DNA from: Oligoflexales bacterium
Lineage (GTDB): Bacteria > Bdellovibrionota_B > Oligoflexia > Oligoflexales > RGVZ01
Length of the DNA: 41,806 nt
Direction of reading: 5' to 3'
NCBI GenBank assembly: GCA_947468665.1
Contig: CANILH010000021.1
Span: forward strand, 1 to 41,806
Shown piece by piece: positions 34,206 through 41,806 of this stretch. Each line of letters starts with the position of its first letter. The stretch's first letter is position 1. A program made the translations under genes and the position numbers. The notes beneath the pieces were generated by a model. The model did no database searches and was not told the DNA's origin. It saw only the letters and a list, made by a program, of their open reading frames with translations.

Positions 34206-34234
34206 TTGCCTAACACCCCTGATAAGGGTATTAT
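34206..34234 (+). promoter_or_regulatory. Promoter of the second HigBA-like locus
   Basis: TTGCCT, a 17-base spacer, then TATTAT. The spacer holds ACCC-ctgata-AGGGT, a shortened version of the operator found in the intact module, in the same place between -35 and -10. Confidence 0.65.
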
Positions 34235-34249
34235 CTACGAGGTTCTGGT

Positions 34250-34401
34250 ATGCCGGATATTCGAATCGTTATAATCGAAACAGAGGCGCAAAAAAAACTT
34301 CGTAAGGTTCTAATCGCTCCTATCGCGCGATTTATGCTGAGATTGAGCAAAAGGCCGTTGAATTCATCAGTATTGAGGAGGTGCATAAGCATGAATATTA
34401 A
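34250..34401 (+). pseudogene. HigB-like toxin with internal deletion
   Basis: The start encodes MPDIRIVIIETEAQKKLRKV, like the N-terminal helix of the toxin at 27837-28118. The sequence then shifts frame to NRSYRAIYAEIEQKAVEFISIEEVHKHEY stop, matching that toxin's LNKSYRAIYEV...VEVNNHEY end. About 46 codons of the middle, including the conserved HDE/RGQRSIR region, are gone, and the deletion is out of frame. The toxin must be inactive. Its end still overlaps the antitoxin ATG by 11 bases, exactly as in the intact module. The ORF track fused this remnant with the antitoxin. Confidence 0.88.
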
Positions 34402-34726
34402 AGGCAAGTCTAAAAAAAGCTCAGCGGTCTCGTTTCTCGAAGATCTTACTGGTGGACCACTAAGTCTCGGGCGACTTGTAGCCGCGATTCGTCTTGGCGA
34501 GGAGGAAACACAAAGCGAATTTTCCAAGCGCCTCGGAGTGTCAAAAGCGCATCTTTGTGACGTTGAGAAAGATCGACGTATTGTCAGTCCAATCAGAGCT
34601 AGTCAGTGGGCAAAAAAGCTTGGCTATGACCCAGAACAATTTATTGAGCTCGCCCTACAGGGAGAGCTGCGGAAGTGTGGCCTCTCCTATAAGGTCACAA
34701 TCAAGCCCATGGGCAAAGCCTCGTAA
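34391..34726 (+). CDS. HigA-like XRE antitoxin (orphan)
   Basis: The true start is MNIKGKSKKSS at 34391, with GAGGAGG nine bases upstream; the ORF track adds 47 residues of toxin remnant. The 111-residue product has LTGGPLSLGRLVAAIRLGEEETQSEFSKRLGVSKAHLCDVEKDRRIV, an XRE helix-turn-helix, and a C-terminal YKVTIKPMG. It is a paralogue of the 27500-27847 antitoxin and starts with the same MNIK. Its toxin is deleted, so it remains as a lone repressor; it might still neutralise or regulate the other HigBA module. Confidence 0.88.
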   Translation: MNIKGKSKKSSAVSFLEDLTGGPLSLGRLVAAIRLGEEETQSEFSKRLGVSKAHLCDVEKDRRIVSPIRASQWAKKLGYDPEQFIELALQGELRKCGLSYKVTIKPMGKAS

Positions 34727-34739
34727 AATAAATTTTCAT

Positions 34740-35603
34740 TTATTTTATAATGCTTTTAACCCAATTGACTCGCGATTTTTTCGATTCAATTGAGTTCATG
34801 TTGTGATCGTCATCAATCCATTCAAGTTTTTTTGGCTGTTTTGCGGTTGTGTACAGGGCTTCGACAGCCTTAGTTGTTAACCAATCATCTTGTTTTCCAT
34901 ATTGCAAAAACAGCATTTTGGCCCTCGTTGCCGGAAGTGTCTCAGTTAGATCGGTTGGCATTAAAATTGATCTGAACCGGTCAAGCTGTGCTTTGTTCGC
35001 GCCGTCACGGGCCTTTAGCGCTACGGGATGGAGACTTGTGGTCCAAAAATTGGAAAGGTCTGGAATCGCGCCTGTCAAGAGGGAGGCATAAATTCGATGT
35101 TCCGTTGTCATCCACAATCCACCAATTCCGCCGCCTAAATTCCTTCCTATAAAAACAACGCGTTCGGGATTTACTTGATATTGCGATAATAGCAAATCAA
35201 CCCACAGTGAAAGTTCGGCGCTTGTTAGTTTCCATATTTCCAATTCTTTGTCTGGATTTTGTATGCCTCTGGGCACTTTCCACTCGGATCGGCCATAGGG
35301 AGCTTCTGGAAGTATAGATATTGCTCCCTGTTTTGCGAGATCCTTAGCTTCATCTAGAAAGGAGTCTTTATGCGATGTGGCGGAGTGTAAAAAAATAATC
35401 GCTGGCTTGCGGTTTTTGCCCGCTTGCTCGCTTTGGACAACAAAAGCCGAAGCATGAGGGGACGTAGGTAAAAATATTTCTTTAGTGGAGATCAAGTTAT
35501 TTGCCGCAAATCCAGTATGATTGACAAAGAACGCAAAGGCCACAATCGACCAACTGACCAGCGTTCTAATTTGAGAGGTTTCATCGAAGCGACAGTCTAT
35601 CAT
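34740..35603 (-). CDS. Exported alpha/beta-hydrolase with atypical nucleophile elbow
   Basis: A 287-residue protein with a signal-like N-terminus (TLVSWSIVAFAFFVNHTGFAANN). The fold is alpha/beta hydrolase of dienelactone-hydrolase or acyl-peptidase type: KPAIIFLHSATSHKD carries the oxyanion-side loop, LQYGKQDDW (Asp239/240) the acid, and DDDHNM (His267) the base. The nucleophile elbow reads G153-R-N155-L-G157, so the expected Ser of GxSxG is Asn. Either it is not a hydrolase or it uses another residue. Its ATG follows directly after the stop of the HAD gene (TAAATG), with AAGGAGC upstream, so the two are co-translated. Confidence 0.8.
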   Translation of the reverse strand: MIDCRFDETSQIRTLVSWSIVAFAFFVNHTGFAANNLISTKEIFLPTSPHASAFVVQSEQAGKNRKPAIIFLHSATSHKDSFLDEAKDLAKQGAISILPEAPYGRSEWKVPRGIQNPDKELEIWKLTSAELSLWVDLLLSQYQVNPERVVFIGRNLGGGIGGLWMTTEHRIYASLLTGAIPDLSNFWTTSLHPVALKARDGANKAQLDRFRSILMPTDLTETLPATRAKMLFLQYGKQDDWLTTKAVEALYTTAKQPKKLEWIDDDHNMNSIESKKSRVNWVKSIIK

Positions 35604-35984
35604 TTATGTTCGCTCCTTCCAGCGGTAGAATTTTTTATGAGCCAAACTCAGCATGGCCTCGTCTTCGGGTGAGTCACCATAGGCGTAGATCGTGGAATAG
35701 GCTTCTAAATTGAAGCTCTTGCGGATCCGCCGCGCTTTCTCCATTCCCGAGCAGTCGCCGCCGCGATATCTGCCAGTGTAAACTCCATAAAATCCAATCC
35801 AGGCAATAAGCTGGCGCAAAACCGTTCCTGGCAGGATGCGAAGTTTATAAGCAATTAGCATTGGAGCTAAAACCACCTTACCAATTGCCAGCCTCGTGCT
35901 GGAGACACCGTAATAAATGAAGTTCGTAAAATTATCATTTGTTGTGAGAGTATGGTCAAAATCAAACAGAGCCAGATTCTTCAA
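35604..35984 (-). pseudogene. HAD-IB phosphatase with missing centre
   Basis: The likely start is the TTG at 35984 (LKNLALFDFDHTLTTNDNF) with GGAGG seven bases upstream; the ORF-track extension of 29 residues is unlike the family. The protein keeps motif I (DFDHT), the K of motif III (SGMEKARRIR) and motif IV (YAYGDSPEDEAML). Between GFYGV and YTGRYRG about 60-70 residues normal for HAD-IB enzymes are absent, including motif II (the Ser of SAS). The deletion is in frame, so a 126-residue product can be made but should be inactive as a phosphatase. It is co-translated with the downstream hydrolase. Confidence 0.7.
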
Positions 35985-36524
35985 GCTTGATCCTCCGATG
36001 ATTTGAATTCTAACTACGCAACGGCGTTGACCTCGTTTTGGATCATTTCTTGGCGGTAAAAATCTTATCAAAGTGAGGGAAATATTGCGTCATAATTGGC
36101 ATCGACGCCGGGTGGGGACATCTGGCTCACGTTTAATGCTCTCCAATACGACGCAGCCCAAATCGTGGCAGACACTTACGCTATGTCGACGTAGAGCCTA
36201 AAAAAAAGGCGCTACCACCGACGCAGGAGTGAAACTTCGGTGGCGGACTTACTCAAATACCGATTTATGGAACGATGACACATGCCGTGTCGACCCGGAG
36301 ATCCGTCACTGCGGCGCAAAGATGATTGTGGATGATGCCATCACTAATCGGCGTCATTCAGAGGCCATTATCCTGAACATTTTGAAGGGCCTCGATGGAC
36401 AGCCCTATAATCAAAACGCGACATTGATTTAGGTCGCGATAACTCACGCGGCAAAATTTGCCCTATTAAGTTTCAAATATACCCTCCGATAGCAGATCTA
36501 TTCTGAATTCTAATAGGAGGTTTT
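35985..36524. other. Long region with no clear gene
   Basis: About 540 bp between the HAD remnant and an outer-membrane gene. The only frame, 36229-36432 + (67 codons, CRVDPEIRHCGAKMIVDDAITNRRHSEAII), has a GTG start with GCAGGA almost touching it and matches nothing I know; it might be a decayed gene. No hairpin, promoter pair or RNA gene was recognised by eye. Confidence 0.35.
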
Positions 36525-37085
36525 ATGCTTTCAGTTAAGACTATTTTAACCAGCACCCTGATTCTTCTGGCAACTCCTGTCAGCGCTGGGGCTCTTGTAC
36601 AAGGTGGCTATTTCCAAAACTACTCCAATTATCAAGACGATGATTCCGACAATTTCATCCGTGAGAGCATGGCCCACGTGGTGGCTGCAGGTCAAGTTGC
36701 GGGATGGGCTGCTGGAGCGTGCTATCATTTTGAGGAAATGTTTTATGGCGGAGAGCAGCAAAAGCTTGAAGCTTATGGCCCCACCATTGGATATATGAGT
36801 GAGTCTCTAGGAACATTCGCGCTCGGCACTTACTTAATAAATCCACGCCTGACCTATTCGGACAGCTCAGACAAATCATACGGCGGCAGTGGCTATATCG
36901 CCGAAGTCGGAAAGATTTGGAAAGTATACGGGCAACTATCCGCCGGCGTTGAATTGGTTCGGACACAGATCATATTCAAAAAAGAGGAATCCACGTCAAG
37001 TAACACGGGCGACGTTACAACGACAGAAAAGACGAGCAAGTCAATCGTCACCAAACCAATGGTCTCAGCCGTCTATGCGTTTTGA
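36525..37085 (+). CDS. Small outer-membrane beta-barrel protein
   Basis: A 186-residue exported protein with signal MLSVKTILTSTLILLATPVSAGA and a strong ribosome site (TAGGAGG) eight bases upstream. The mature part alternates strands (ALVQGGYFQNYSNY, MAHVVAAGQVAGWAAGACYHF, YGPTIGYMSESLGTFALGTYLI, YIAEVGKIWKVYGQLSAGVELV) and ends TKPMVSAVYAF, with the C-terminal Phe typical of barrels assembled by BamA. About eight strands would fit an OmpA/OmpW-sized barrel. Function is unknown. Two nearby secreted proteins are on the same strand. Confidence 0.7.
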   Translation: MLSVKTILTSTLILLATPVSAGALVQGGYFQNYSNYQDDDSDNFIRESMAHVVAAGQVAGWAAGACYHFEEMFYGGEQQKLEAYGPTIGYMSESLGTFALGTYLINPRLTYSDSSDKSYGGSGYIAEVGKIWKVYGQLSAGVELVRTQIIFKKEESTSSNTGDVTTTEKTSKSIVTKPMVSAVYAF

Positions 37086-37146
37086 TCACTAATACAATCT
37101 CAAAAGGTCAAAGTTCTGCACTAAACTAATGATCGCTCGCGTCAAT

Positions 37147-37165
37147 CCACTGGGGCCCCCAGTGG
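37147..37165. repeat. Perfect inverted repeat CCACTGGGG-c-CCCCAGTGG
   Basis: Nine-base arms around one central base, in the 226-bp gap after the barrel gene. There is no T run, so it is not a standard terminator. It may be an operator or a weak end signal. The rest of the gap up to 37311 is AT-rich and presumably holds the promoter of the metalloprotease gene. Confidence 0.6.
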
Positions 37166-37311
37166 TATCAATTATATACCTCGCCATAATGACTTTATAA
37201 GGTCTAATATGGCATATTATGATTTTTACATTGATTTCTATAAAAAAGCTGCTATTGTCCTCCCCTGCTGTAGGTTTTAGCTGTCATCAATAAGTCAATT
37301 GTGGGGGATTT

Positions 37312-39906
37312 ATGCGGAATTTTTCTTATAAAATCGGCTTGTTGGCTATTTTTATGACTGGTTGCGGAGTTTTTAGCCCGAAAGCTAAGATACATCAGCA
37401 GGCACCCATCGCGTCTAATTTGGCCGTCACCCAAAAGCCCACAGTGGTATCTTCCGCGTTGATCGCAGCCGACGCCCGTGGCGCAGGAACAGGCGCCACC
37501 GCAGCCTCTGAGACAGTCACAGGCGAGATCACCCTCAAAAAATCACTGATTTTAAACCGCGTATTTCTTTACGGGTTTGACCTTCAGTATTCCTCCGGGC
37601 AAAACGCGGACTATGCGTTGATTGATCAGAGCATGGCGCTCGGTCACGTGCCCGTTACCTTCAGAATTTTGGGAGATAAGCTTCAGGTTGTTTCTGACTC
37701 ATCCAGGCTTTTTGAGAGCGCTGTGAATCACCCTGAGATTCTCGTCAACGAGTACCGGATTCTCGGCCAGACGGCCGATACATTGACTGTCGCAATGGAT
37801 AGTCCCGGTATGCTTCTTCACAAAACAGTTAACGGCGCTGACGCTGCCGCGCCACAAAGAACTTGGGTCCGCTCCCTTCAGTACATCGAAGACGGCAATT
37901 ACATCCTCCAAGAATCAGCGATCATGCAAGCCAATGGTAATGTGCAGACCTTTATGGAATCCCTGTTCCCGAGAGACTCGCTTGTTCCCGAGACGTACAA
38001 AGGTATCGAGGACAACAGGGACAAGAACCCTTTAGCATCGCGCTTTATGATGATCACCAATGAGAAGGTTTTTGTTGAGCGCGGTCTCACTAACGGCGTG
38101 CCAAAGCGTGAGAAAACTGCGTTCGCCAACCGTTTTAATCTCGCCACCTCAACCAGCACCATTGACTGGTATGTGACACCCAATGTGCCAGATGATTTTA
38201 TGAAGGAAATGAAAAGCGCCACTGAGGGCTGGAACCGTTACTTTCACGATCAACTTGGCCGCGACGTCGTTCAGTTTAAAGGCCGCCTGCCTGAGGGCGT
38301 GAAACTCGGCGATCCACGTTATAACGTCATTAACTTTGACACGGTCGCAGAAGCTGGTGCCGCGTACGAAACACAGGCAGCCGATCCTATGACCGGTATC
38401 CAAAGTCACAGCATGATTTATATGCCCTACGCCTGGTACAATATCGCCGCTGGCTTAAGTGATGCCCGTGAGCTTCCCGTGGCGGCGACCGCGAAACTCG
38501 GCCCGAAATCTCCGGAGGTTCTTTTTGGCGCGACCATCGACGTTATCCGCTGTGCCCGGGACGTCAGCGAAGCCGCCACGACTCCGGTTCAGGCAGATCT
38601 CGCGGCAGCCGCGACTCCTGAGGACGCTGTGAAAATTGTCGACGAATTTGGCCGCAGGATTTTTATCTCGACCTTATTTCATGAAATGGGTCACGCGTTT
38701 GGTCTTGGCCATAACTTTAAAGCATCCCTTGCCTACGACGGCGAGAAGCCGGTGGACTTTGGGACCAATCCGACCACCTACTCGACTATGGATTACAACT
38801 ACTATCAGCACGAAGTGGATCTTGTTGGCGCGATTGGGACAACCGACGGTCCAAGACTTGAGTACGATCGTCAGATGATCAGCTTTCTCTATAACGAGAG
38901 CCGTGACATCAAGCCAACTGACAAGGTTATTCCTGCTTGTAATGATGAGGACGCCGATAACATCGATGGTGGCTTAGATCCTGATTGTATTCGCTATGAC
39001 GCTGAGTCAAACCCGCTTGTTGGCTTAAGACATGCCATGAATCGACTGGTTGACGCTTCGGGCGCCAAGGGTATAGAGACTTTGACTTTGAGTCAGGCCA
39101 TTGATCGTCAGAGAGATCAGCTGCTTGGTCGCCTCGCCGACACGTCGCTGACGCCAGACGCGGCTGCCGCGGAGAAGCTTGTTACAGAACGCGGCACGGC
39201 TCTCGCGAAGCTTGTTAGTTACTATACCGATAAGGGAGCTCAGTCTCTTCGGGTTAACCTCAGTCTTAACGCCGGCGCTCTTCGCGCCTGGAACTCAACG
39301 CCGACAGTCGATGGTATCTTGATGCCGGAATCAGACAGACGCGCGGAGTACGTCGCGATTTTGACGAAAGCCGCACAAATGACGGCACTTCCTGACGCGC
39401 CAAAACAGTCAATTAAGGAACTGAATGATATCTTAAGCGCGTTTATAACTCAGAATGATCGTTTTGGATCAACAGATGAGCGGACAGCTCTCGCGACTAA
39501 GCTCACAAAATCAGTCCAGGATGCCGTTAATGCTGGCACTGTCAAATCACTTGGCGCGCTTAGAGTGACGATCGCTGGCGCGTTAAGCGCGGCGAAAGAA
39601 AAAGCCAAATTCGCGTCGTACTCGACGGATGGTAAAACCGCCGAGCAGATCGCCGTTGAGACACTCCGTGGTATCGCTATGAAGGGCCTCAGCGCGACGG
39701 ATCTTGGTGACGCCAAAAGTCAGGCTGCCCGTATCGCGGGTGTAAAATCTCTGGCCACATTCGCCGCCCTGGGAGATGACTACGCGGCTGAGATTCAGGC
39801 AGTTAGGTCTGAAATTGTCGCGGTCCGCAACAGCGCCCGCCAGGCCGGTAAGCAAGACATCGTGGATCATACGAGAGAATTAATTCAGCAGCTGGATGCC
39901 CGGTAA
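37312..39906 (+). CDS. Metzincin-type zinc metalloprotease lipoprotein
   Basis: An 864-residue exported protease. The signal IGLLAIFMTGC gives a lipidated Cys. The zinc site is the complete metzincin motif HEMGHAFGLGH (His457, Glu458, His461, His467), and STMDYNYYQ provides the Met-turn. The sequence resembles bacterial DUF4953/DUF5117-type zinc metalloproteases (large N-terminal beta region RILGQTADTLTVAMD..., then the protease domain with SMIYMPYAWYN). A calcium-like acidic loop NDEDADNIDGGLDPDC follows. The last 250 residues are helical and Ala-rich. It is ended by a strong terminator. It would degrade proteins at or outside the outer membrane. Confidence 0.88.
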   Translation: MRNFSYKIGLLAIFMTGCGVFSPKAKIHQQAPIASNLAVTQKPTVVSSALIAADARGAGTGATAASETVTGEITLKKSLILNRVFLYGFDLQYSSGQNADYALIDQSMALGHVPVTFRILGDKLQVVSDSSRLFESAVNHPEILVNEYRILGQTADTLTVAMDSPGMLLHKTVNGADAAAPQRTWVRSLQYIEDGNYILQESAIMQANGNVQTFMESLFPRDSLVPETYKGIEDNRDKNPLASRFMMITNEKVFVERGLTNGVPKREKTAFANRFNLATSTSTIDWYVTPNVPDDFMKEMKSATEGWNRYFHDQLGRDVVQFKGRLPEGVKLGDPRYNVINFDTVAEAGAAYETQAADPMTGIQSHSMIYMPYAWYNIAAGLSDARELPVAATAKLGPKSPEVLFGATIDVIRCARDVSEAATTPVQADLAAAATPEDAVKIVDEFGRRIFISTLFHEMGHAFGLGHNFKASLAYDGEKPVDFGTNPTTYSTMDYNYYQHEVDLVGAIGTTDGPRLEYDRQMISFLYNESRDIKPTDKVIPACNDEDADNIDGGLDPDCIRYDAESNPLVGLRHAMNRLVDASGAKGIETLTLSQAIDRQRDQLLGRLADTSLTPDAAAAEKLVTERGTALAKLVSYYTDKGAQSLRVNLSLNAGALRAWNSTPTVDGILMPESDRRAEYVAILTKAAQMTALPDAPKQSIKELNDILSAFITQNDRFGSTDERTALATKLTKSVQDAVNAGTVKSLGALRVTIAGALSAAKEKAKFASYSTDGKTAEQIAVETLRGIAMKGLSATDLGDAKSQAARIAGVKSLATFAALGDDYAAEIQAVRSEIVAVRNSARQAGKQDIVDHTRELIQQLDAR

Positions 39907-39914
39907 AATAAAAC

Positions 39915-39945
39915 AAAAACCCCCGCTATCTGGCGGGGGTTTTTT
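39915..39945. terminator. Bidirectional rho-independent terminator
   Basis: AAAAACCCCCGC and GCGGGGGTTTTT form a 12-bp stem around TATCTG. The A and T runs on both sides let it serve the metalloprotease gene on + and the NifU-like gene on -. Confidence 0.95.
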
Positions 39946-39956
39946 ATTGGAAAATT

Positions 39957-40382
39957 TCAGTCGAGAGAGGGCGTGACATCGACAATGACGTCCTCACCGA
40001 AGCGATCTTGAAGCTTGTCGCGGACACCGGAGAAAAGCGTAATTTGAGACGATGGGCAACCTCGGCAGCCGCCGCCCAGCCTGATATGGGCAGTGCCATT
40101 CTCAAAAGCGTCCAGACGCGCAAACCCGGAGTGAACGGCGAGGGCATTAGAAACAGGACCCTCCAAAAAAAGAGCGATCGCTTGCGATAGACCAGAGAAT
40201 ATGTCGCTCGTAAGCGGCTCGTCAAATGTGCCTGAAGAGGTGAGCCCTAACGCATCTCGCATCAGGCCCTGGGCTCCATCAACGGTATCACCGATCACAA
40301 GACGTCCCGACGGGAGATGTCTGGCTTCCCACTTGCCGTCCGAATTTCCTGAAATTACAACACCTTGAAGGTCATTGTTCAT
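39957..40382 (-). CDS. NifU-like iron-sulfur carrier domain protein
   Basis: A 141-residue protein whose C-terminal part is the NifU/NFU domain: ENGTAHIRLGGGCRGCPSSQITLFSGVRDKLQDRFGEDVIVDV. The CxxC pair (GCRGCPSS) binds a 4Fe-4S cluster for delivery to apoproteins in the cytoplasm. The N-terminal about 70 residues (DLQGVVISGNSDGKWEARHLPSGRLVIGDTV) are not a Nfu-N domain I recognise, so the protein may be a variant of the GR..NfuA type. The ribosome site is weak. It shares the bidirectional terminator with the metalloprotease gene and is divergent from phoU. Confidence 0.88.
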   Translation of the reverse strand: MNNDLQGVVISGNSDGKWEARHLPSGRLVIGDTVDGAQGLMRDALGLTSSGTFDEPLTSDIFSGLSQAIALFLEGPVSNALAVHSGFARLDAFENGTAHIRLGGGCRGCPSSQITLFSGVRDKLQDRFGEDVIVDVTPSLD

Positions 40383-40480
40383 TTGATTTTCCCGTCAAAG
40401 TGTCTGGCTTCGTGAGTGCGTCAAAAATTAACAAACATTGTCTAGGTGATTCATATATAACATCGCCCATTGTTCGGCCA

Positions 40481-40509
40481 TTGCAAAATGAATCATCAAA
40501 AAATATACT
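40481..40509 (+). promoter_or_regulatory. Sigma-70-like promoter of phoU
   Basis: TTGCAA, a 17-base spacer, then TATACT, ending 59 bp before the ATG. No clear Pho box was seen nearby. Confidence 0.7.
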
Positions 40510-40568
40510 ATTATCAGTAAATTCAGCTATATGGATGGACTGACAATTAAGCGGAAAAGGGTGTCAAA

Positions 40569-41249
40569 ATGCCTCAAAAGTCTGCGGGTGAGCGCGAGCT
40601 CCAGGCCATCAGTGGAAAATTAGAAGAACTCATGCAAACCGTCATGCAGCAGTTCGTCGGGCTCAAGCGTGGGCTGGATGGGGCTGATTTTACCCTTTTG
40701 AGTTCGATTATTGAGGGTGATGAGAAGGTGGACGCGATTGAGATTGACCTCGATGACCTCTCGATGCTTTTTGTCGCGAACCGGGCTCCCATGGGAGCGA
40801 GCCTCAGATTTATGTTTGGAGCCATTGATGTTGCGGCTGCTTTAGAGAGAATTGGCGATTGTATTGAGTACGTCGCGAGACATCTTATTGAGTCAAAGGA
40901 TCTCCGCGAGGACTGTCCCGATGGTTGGCATCTTTTACAGGATATGACGACCAAGTCATTTTCGGTCTATGAGCGGGCCATTACAGCCGTCAGCAATCGT
41001 GACCCAAAGCTGGCAAAATCAGTACCCGCGATGGACGACGCCGTCAACGCGCTTCAAGACCGGGCCTATAAAATGGTGATCGACCGGGTTCGCGCCGGGA
41101 CTCTTGATGTTGAGATGGGGATTCACATGATCCTTATGGCCAATAAGCTTGAGAGTATCGCGGATATCGCCTGCCATGTGGCGCAGACTGTCGTTTATAT
41201 AGTTGAGGATGAGCGCATTCGTCATAGACATGACATTGAGCGTCAGTAG
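40569..41249 (+). CDS. phoU: PhoU-type phosphate regulator
   Basis: PhoU links the phosphate transporter PstSCAB to the PhoR/PhoB sensor and keeps phosphate uptake in check. The 226-residue protein is two related three-helix bundles. Each carries the metal-binding E/DxxxD pattern: ALERIGDCIEYVARHLIE (about 95-112) and NKLESIADIACHVAQTVVYIVEDE (about 193-216). SIIEGDEKVDAIEIDLDD is the first-repeat counterpart. The length and motifs are normal. No pst or pho genes are next to it in the window, so it stands apart from its usual operon unless they lie downstream. Confidence 0.92.
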   Translation: MPQKSAGERELQAISGKLEELMQTVMQQFVGLKRGLDGADFTLLSSIIEGDEKVDAIEIDLDDLSMLFVANRAPMGASLRFMFGAIDVAAALERIGDCIEYVARHLIESKDLREDCPDGWHLLQDMTTKSFSVYERAITAVSNRDPKLAKSVPAMDDAVNALQDRAYKMVIDRVRAGTLDVEMGIHMILMANKLESIADIACHVAQTVVYIVEDERIRHRHDIERQ

Positions 41250-41270
41250 CGAGATTATGGGGATTAAAAG

Positions 41271-41806
41271 GTGATCATAACCGCGTTAAGAAATGGAATT
41301 CTGGCCGGCGCCTTGGGGTGTTTGCTCATGGTCGTATCTGGCGTATCAAGCGCGCAGGAATCAACCATGAACGCATTGACCCTTGGTCCGGTCGTGATTG
41401 GCGAGGACCGTGTTCCGCTGTCTCTTAGTCAGGTTCATGTTGAGACTGATATTCCACAGCTGATAGCCGAAGCGAAATTTATTGAGAAAAGTGTGCAGTG
41501 GGTTCGGCTCGACAGCGTTTTGCTGGTGCCACGGGCGAGATTTCAGTTGACTCTGAAAGTGGATCCCAAAGATGTTATTTTGCAGTACGAGGGTAAATCC
41601 TTCGTAACCCAGGACAAAAACGGTCAGGCCTATATTGAGGTGTTTGTACCTTTGTTTTTCCCGGGAAGTATTGATGTCGTGATCAAAGGCGAGCATCAGG
41701 GGAGCATTGGCTTTACCGTTGATGCCAAGGGCAAGGCCAAAAAACAGGTTATCGACTATAGTTGCGCGTCGGTGGATTTGCAGTTTACCGGAATTGATAA
41801 TGAGTA
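41271..41806 (+). CDS. Exported protein, unknown (cut by the window end)
   Basis: This frame has no stop before the window edge and is missing from the ORF track. It starts with GTG at 41271 (MITALRNGILAGALGCLLMVVSGVSSAQE), a signal peptide with a clear SSA-Q cleavage-like site, 22 bases after phoU, so probably co-transcribed. At least 178 residues are visible. The mature part reads VVIGEDRVPLSLSQVHVETDIPQL, WVRLDSVLLVPRARFQLTLKVDPKD and YIEVFVPLFFPGSIDVVIKGEHQG, i.e. beta strands. No family is recognised. A periplasmic or surface role is inferred from the signal peptide only. Confidence 0.65.
   Translation, partial: MIITALRNGILAGALGCLLMVVSGVSSAQESTMNALTLGPVVIGEDRVPLSLSQVHVETDIPQLIAEAKFIEKSVQWVRLDSVLLVPRARFQLTLKVDPKDVILQYEGKSFVTQDKNGQAYIEVFVPLFFPGSIDVVIKGEHQGSIGFTVDAKGKAKKQVIDYSCASVDLQFTGIDNE

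Noticed and set aside
36229-36432. 67-codon frame as a real gene
   Set aside because: Start codon almost touches the only purine-rich stretch and no family pattern is seen; kept only as a note in the gap entry.
40383-40480. Pho box upstream of phoU
   Set aside because: Partial similarity only; no pair of CTGTCAT-like direct repeats at proper spacing.

Overview
The window looks like chromosomal DNA of a Gram-negative, probably deltaproteobacteria-like organism of the Bdellovibrionota/Oligoflexia type. This placement is an inference, not a search result. It rests on the many signal-peptide or lipoprotein outer-envelope proteins with no close textbook relative, the TPR-plus-winged-helix regulator, a DUF6178-like pair, and a PAS-GGDEF enzyme beside a STAS/zinc-ribbon protein. 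Housekeeping genes (maeB, galE, speA, rsmD, coaD, phoU, a long-chain polyprenyl synthase) are scattered among accessory ones.

Layout. 1-1.9 kb is accessory: a remnant of an HNH nuclease next to a GC-rich hairpin, a CopG/BrnA-like antitoxin without a visible toxin, and a membrane-protein/DUF6973 gene pair. 2-8.3 kb holds a TPR regulator with two C-terminal winged helices, the malic enzyme-phosphotransacetylase fusion MaeB, GalE and a predicted outer-membrane protein. 8.6-13.3 kb is a translationally coupled three-gene operon: dabA-dabB, the energy-coupled inorganic-carbon pump, plus a small unknown third gene. 13.4-25.1 kb holds an M16 peptidase with polyprenyl synthase, a DUF6178-like pair, PAS-GGDEF with STAS/zinc ribbon, speA, rsmD, coaD and a large FecR-like/TPR/barrel protein.

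25.1-27.3 kb is the least ordinary part. It is a tightly overlapping four-gene operon that ends in a compact secretin-like protein and looks like a reduced Tad/Flp-type export cassette with no ATPase in view. Its upstream region is duplicated (about 165 bp, 940 bp apart). A HigB/HigA-type toxin-antitoxin module with a complete autoregulated promoter sits between the two copies. A second toxin-antitoxin module (AbrB-type antitoxin and PIN toxin) follows, again with a palindromic operator on its promoter. Next come a frameshifted VOC gene and a zinc alcohol dehydrogenase, each followed by a copy of the same terminator-bearing repeat.

31-41.8 kb carries secreted proteins: an SdiA-regulated-like lipoprotein, an S41 peptidase lipoprotein, a small outer-membrane protein and a metzincin-type metalloprotease lipoprotein. 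Between them lies a second HigBA locus in which the toxin has lost its middle by deletion while the antitoxin is intact. Beside it are an alpha/beta hydrolase with Asn in place of the nucleophilic Ser and a HAD-IB phosphatase that lacks its central segment. The window ends with a NifU-like protein, PhoU behind a good sigma-70-like promoter, and a truncated exported protein missing from the ORF track.
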